Of a DNA stretch of 64,000 nt, positions 60,065 to 64,000 are shown piece by piece (positions within the stretch are counted from its first letter, which is position 1; each line of letters opens with the position of its first letter). Position numbers and translations under genes: made by a program. Source of the stretch: Prostheceraeus crozeri. Lineage: Eukaryota > Platyhelminthes > Polycladida > Euryleptidae. The stretch is taken from positions 186,001-250,000 of the forward strand of contig CAJQUW010003570.1 of assembly GCA_907163375.1 (NCBI GenBank), given 5' to 3'. Under the pieces are notes generated by a model that worked only from the letters and a program-made list of their open reading frames with translations, searched no databases and had not been told where the DNA came from.

Positions 60065-60250
60065 TTTTACGTCACTTCTCCCCATACTTAGAGCTTGGAC
60101 GGAGCTGACATAGTCAGACTTTCATCTGGAGCGTTGTAACACTTTTAGTCCGGATGCCCTTCCTGCCGACTTTCCAGTGACACCTTCGGGGCTCGACCTC
60201 TGGACCCAAAGATCGCAAGGCCAAGCACTTAACCACTGTGCCACGGAGAC
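60065..60250 (-). mobile_element. tRNA-derived SINE, second family, in NNT intron 2
   Basis: The minus strand starts at 60250 with GTCTCCGTGGCACAGTGGTT. The A box is TGGCACAGTGGTTAAGTGC and the B box is GGTCGAGCCCC at about 60192-60202. The body contains GGCAGGAAGGGCATCCGG, a word I recall from SINE and LINE tails in other animals, then CTCCGTCCAAGC and a 3' end near GACGTAAAAGC. A shorter relative is at 45749-45832. It is antisense to NNT. Confidence 0.75.
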
Positions 60251-60871
60251 TACATGTGTTCGGTAAATTAATTTTCACTTTGTCGTCAATGGTTGCATGT
60301 TCGGAATTCATTCGAATTAAGCAGCCGCTCCCTACGTTGGCTCTCGAAAACTCATACACGAGCAGTGCTTGTGAGTTCCATCCTCATTCGAGCAACACTC
60401 AACGAAGCTCTTGGTTGTTACCCTCGTGGTGGAATTTGCATTGGAATTCCATCAGTTGTTAGATATTTATTTGCGAACTTTAAGTTCTACTAAGTGTACA
60501 ATAATAACCAAAATGTTATTTTTTTTAATATCTTTTTTTATTTGATAAGTTGATTTACAGACAGAAATTAGTATGCATAGCCAATTTTAGTCAAATATGT
60601 GCTTCATTTGATCTCTATTTTCTTTCAACACATGTCAGCCGTTATTCTTGCGAATCCATTGCATATTGCAAATATTAGTTCCTTGTCTAAAACGAGTTGA
60701 CAGCTTTTACTCAGTGGGAGTTTCGCAATAAGTTAATAAGGATTTCTATTGCTTCCTTATTTCCCAACCTTTTTGTGAAGTAGCTGAACAATGTGAATTG
60801 CAGTTATCTAATTCCCTCACGCATTTCCATTTTGAAGATTTATAGTGATGGGCAATGATTTCATCTTTCAG

Positions 60872-61043
60872 GTTGAATCATTCGGCGCAGAATTCTTAGA
60901 AGTCACTGGCGTGAAAGAGAGTGGTGAAGGTACCGGTGGATACGCAAAGGAAATGTCCAAAGAGTTCATCGAAGCTGAAATGGCTCTTTTCGCAAAACAA
61001 GCGAAGGAAGTTGATATCATCATCACTACTGCTTTAATTCCAG
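60872..61043 (+). CDS. NNT: NNT coding exon 3
   Basis: This exon encodes [40 protein letters not shown] and [18 protein letters not shown]. These are strongly conserved domain I segments: the [23 protein letters not shown] loop and the T-A-L-I-P-G turn that closes the nucleotide site. The acceptor is CATCTTTCAG at 60871 and the donor is CCAG|GTAATA. It starts in phase 0 and ends in phase 1. An in-frame read-through to 61177 is visible but intronic, since the conserved protein stops at the donor. Confidence 0.95.
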
Positions 61044-61162
61044 GTAATAATGACAAAGAATTTTTTGTAATTTCTATTGATCTGAAATATTTAGGGCATT
61101 TTCTCCTGAAAATAAAACCCTTGAATTTTGAATTTTTTGATCTCGTAAAGAAAGACTTTTAT

Positions 61163-61519
61163 ATCATATATTTTTGAAATTAATGAAATAATGTTATTTT
61201 TCAGTCTTGAAACGCACGAAAATTAACAGATAAATTGCATCAAGATATATTTCGCAGATCTGGCCATGTCAATTGAGACAGAAAGAAATCCTAAGTAAAA
61301 TGTTTTGGAAATCAGTTGCTAAATCATTAATATTTAATAATAATAATTTTTACCATAATGATTTAGCATTTGATCTCCATAAAATACTTAGGATTTCATT
61401 CTATCTCAATTGACAATCGGCGAAAGACATTCAGATGCAATTTATTAATTAGTTGCTGTGCGTTGAAAGACTGAGAAATAAAAACATAACATTATTTTAT
61501 TAATTTTAAAAAATATGAT
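61163..61519. mobile_element. Foldback element of the TTTCGCCGGTCTGGC family in NNT intron 3
   Basis: The left arm (ATATTTTTGAAATTAATGAA to AAATCCTAAGTA) and the right arm (TACTTAGGATTTC to AATTTTAAAAAATATGAT) are inverted copies with scattered mismatches. The centre is near 61325-61355. The family core is present in mutated form as TTTCGCAGATCTGGCC at about 61249-61264. The size, about 357 bp, matches the 2590-2935 copy. Confidence 0.8.
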
Positions 61520-62204
61520 GGAATATACAAAGAAGTTAATAAGAAGTGCTTGCCTATAGTCCGGAAGCAGATGTGATGAGAGATCGTTCAGAGGAATTAT
61601 TTTCGGTTGAAGCATCATTTTAACTTGTGTCTTCATTTTCAAACGTTGGAATATTAATGCTGACACACTCAGATTTCTTGAAACTGTTTTGCAATCTGAT
61701 GAATGCATTTGGGCACTTTAACCTGAATGTTATGCCATGACCCTCTGTCGAGGTTAAGTACAATACGAATCAAAAGATTGAATAACTGCAGTAAGTTCAC
61801 GTTCAAACACGTATTCAAACCATCTTCTGTCATTCGGAACGCAGAGTTGACGCATCGCAGTCAACCAGATGTGAATATAGCAGCAGATCGAAGAGTCCAA
61901 ATGACACGTGCGTCATCTATCGAACACCTACCCCAAGATATTTTATTGAAAATTCAGATCAGGCACATTTTCGGGAGATTAGGACATGTTTTAATGAATG
62001 ATACCTGACTGCAATTGTCAACTTTTCAGTCGTTGAACTTTCAGTATTTTCTAAATTCTAAAAACTAAAATTTTTACGGGAGATCAGTTACAAGTCCTCA
62101 TCACAATTTTTGTGATATCACTCTCTTATAGAAGCATGATGGTTGCCTAATTAGAACTGCTATTCATGGCATGTAGTATTTGTGATTGCATGTAATATTT
62201 TTGA

Positions 62205-62548
62205 GTTGTAAAGAGCCAGGAATTTTTGAGATGCCAATTATTATTTTAAGTTAAGATGTAGAAAATTTTTCGATTACCATCCAGTAATCATCTTCAGGTA
62301 CAAAAGACTAGGGTTAGTAGACGTTTGAAGTATAAGGAATTTGAAAATGATATTTACAATGATATGGTACTGAATGATTACCATATCATTTAATATCATT
62401 GTAAATTTTCAAATTCCCTATATTTCAAACTTCTACTAACCCTAGTCTTTTGTACCTGAAGATGATTACTGGATGCCAATCGAAGAATTTTGTACATCTT
62501 AACATGAAATAATAATTGACATCTCAAAAATTCCTGGCTCTTTCCAAC
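62205..62548. mobile_element. Foldback element flanked by a 14-bp direct repeat
   Basis: The arms run from GTTGTAAAGAGCCAGGAA inward to the centre near 62375. They return through CTAACCCTAGTCTTTTGTAC to TTCCTGGCTCTTTCCAAC. Identity between arms is high but not perfect. TATTTGTGATTGCA occurs at 62177-62190 and again, in the same direction, at 62549-62562. It is flush with the right arm and 14 bp outside the left arm. Confidence 0.8.
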
Positions 62549-63056
62549 TATTTGTGATTGCAGTCACTGTTCCCAAAATGCACACTGGGAACTTTCCGCT
62601 GTCGCCGTTTAGCACCAAGATAGTCATAATTTGCACAAAGCAAGATTTGCAATATGCAGCAGGCTTGTGCAACGCCGGACAGCTTAGCATTCTGTTCAAC
62701 GAATCTCAACTTGACAGTCAACTTAAAGGCAGATTGTGACTAAACTGGAATAATAGAAACAATATCTATAGCTAAACTAGTTAACTTGTTTTAATTCGCA
62801 ACATTGTCAAGTTAAGTTAAAGAATGTGTCATATGAAAATATCCAGCATATCAATATACGGAACATTTCTTTCATCCGAAATTTGAGTTAATCAGATCTG
62901 CTAACTACTTTGCTTCTTGAGGATTAATCATTTTAGGAAGTTGTTTCATATTGACAGATGCGTGTAGATGTTATTTTCATGTGTTCCTCGACATCTGTTT
63001 CCCGACTATAGGCCTAAATATGTCTAATCATCATTTGTAATTTTGATTATCCACAG

Positions 63057-63290
63057 GAAAACCAGCCCCCAAACTGATAACGAGGGAAATGGTGGAGTCA
63101 ATGAAGCCTGGCTCTGTTATTGTGGACTTAGCAGCTGAAGCCGGCGGAAATGTAGAGACGACAAGGCCTGGTGAATTGTATCGACACGCCAACGTTGTTC
63201 ATGTGGGTTATACCGATCTCCCAAGTCGTCTACCTGGACAGTCGTCAACATTGTACGGAAATAACATCTCAAAACTGCTGCTATCGATGG
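63057..63290 (+). CDS. NNT: NNT coding exon 4 (last one in the window)
   Basis: This exon encodes [40 protein letters not shown], then [20 protein letters not shown] and [35 protein letters not shown] and Q-x-S-T-L-Y-x-N-N-I are domain I signatures. The acceptor is TATCCACAG at 63056 and the donor is GATGG|GTGAGT. The four exons together make 1117 bp, or 372 codons plus one base, about one third of a typical NNT of roughly 1,080 residues. The membrane domain II and the NADP-binding domain III must lie to the right of the window. Confidence 0.95.
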
Positions 63291-64000
63291 GTGAGTAATG
63301 AACTGACCGGAACAGTGATTCTGTTTTTGCTTGTAGGTGGGGTTTGAAAAATCTGAAAATGCATGAAAGTTTAGCACAGTAGACTCTTAGTCCGGCCGCT
63401 AGTAGGTGCTTCTGCAGGGAGCGAGACCGAAAATGAGCTTTTCGGTCTTTCACACAACGATGTACACCCACGACTATAAGATCTACAACTCAGAAATGTC
63501 TGTTCTAGCTCCACTGAGATGTAATTGATTGCTTTTTACAGAGACCCTGGGCATTTCCACGCGTGACGGAATCACTTTTGAACACCTATTTTTGGATCAT
63601 TTTTAATTTTTTGGGCAAAACATTGATCATTCGTTTAAAATATGGTCCTATTTTCCTCAGAGCATGACTGAAGAATTCTACTGTGGTATTCAGATGTCAA
63701 AAAAGGATTTAGATTTTTTTAGAGGCATGTTTCAAAATCATGAATTCTTCGTGACGGAATCACGCAGAGAATTTTTCAATTTTTAATTTACGTGAACCGA
63801 GGCAAAAGTCTGCGAATCCAGAGGTCCCTTTCGCATATGCTCTCAGTATGTTTGATGGTTGGGCATGTATATACGGATGGATGAATATTTAGTTCAGATG
63901 TTGTTTATTCTCTTAGTATGGTCCGTGTTAGTCAAAGATGTCATCGTGACGGAATCACCGTGACGGAATCACTCTCCGATTTGCTCCTACAAATTCAAAT
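63291..64000 (+). other. NNT: NNT intron 4, cut by the window edge
   Basis: It starts GTGAGTAATG. It contains four copies of CGTGACGGAATCAC (see the separate entry) and no further exon before 64000. Confidence 0.85.
63562..63972. repeat. Four copies of CGTGACGGAATCAC in NNT intron 4
   Basis: Exact copies lie at 63562-63575, 63750-63763, 63945-63958 and 63959-63972, all in the same direction. The last two are head-to-tail. Each has inverted halves, GTGA and TCAC, around CGGAA. I do not recognise the element. It could be part of a dispersed repeat family that continues past the window. Confidence 0.75.

Larger units (their letters stand above)
59447..60871 (+). other. NNT: NNT intron 2 (1.4 kb)
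   Basis: It starts GTAGCT and ends CATCTTTCAG. It contains a near-perfect foldback at 59722-59880 and an antisense SINE at 60065-60250. Confidence 0.9.
61044..63056 (+). other. NNT: NNT intron 3 (2.0 kb)
   Basis: It starts GTAATA and ends TTATCCACAG. It contains two foldback elements, 61163-61519 and 62205-62548. Short frames at 61727-62008 and 62554-62739 have no recognisable domain. Confidence 0.9.

Overview
The window is animal nuclear DNA, most likely from a marine invertebrate. It is AT-rich, has GT-AG introns, a eukaryotic tRNA-Trp gene, and many non-LTR retrotransposons, tRNA-derived SINEs, foldback elements and short hAT-type DNA transposons. No sequence here fixes the species. The only host protein gene I can support is the start of NNT, the mitochondrial proton-translocating NAD(P) transhydrogenase. 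It runs rightward and leaves the window. Four coding exons (53030-53594, 59301-59446, 60872-61043, 63057-63290) keep phase across every junction. They encode a targeting peptide and most of the NAD(H)-binding domain I.

Layout. 1-1600: a nearly intact IS630/Tc1-like transposase (minus strand, cut by the window edge) and a hAT transposase C-terminal fragment. 2.6-9.8 kb: foldback elements, two short hAT-like elements (one with a perfect 8-bp target duplication), an L2-like LINE tail and a 25-bp minisatellite. 10.3-15.7 kb: two copies of a tRNA-Thr-like SINE, two LINE fragments and a 1-kb hAT-like element. 16.5-26 kb: three more hAT-like elements, a long stretch with no recognisable features, and the tRNA-Trp(CCA) gene at 24428-24499. 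28822-44802: a tandem array of exactly seven units of about 2283 bp. Each unit carries an antisense LINE reverse-transcriptase fragment. 45-52.2 kb: SINE copies, three nested or abutting LINEs and a Penelope-type fossil. 52.7-64 kb: NNT, with introns that hold foldbacks, a hAT-like element, a SINE and a repeated 14-bp motif.

How it fits together. Apart from NNT and the tRNA, the window is a mobile-element landscape. The small hAT-like elements carry no recognisable transposase and would have depended on autonomous relatives elsewhere. The SINEs would have needed LINE machinery. The most unusual structure is the 16-kb macrosatellite-like array. Next are the foldbacks sharing the core TTTCGCCGGTCTGGC and the repeated CGTGACGGAATCAC motif in the fourth NNT intron. 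All family names come from motifs read by eye. No database search was possible.
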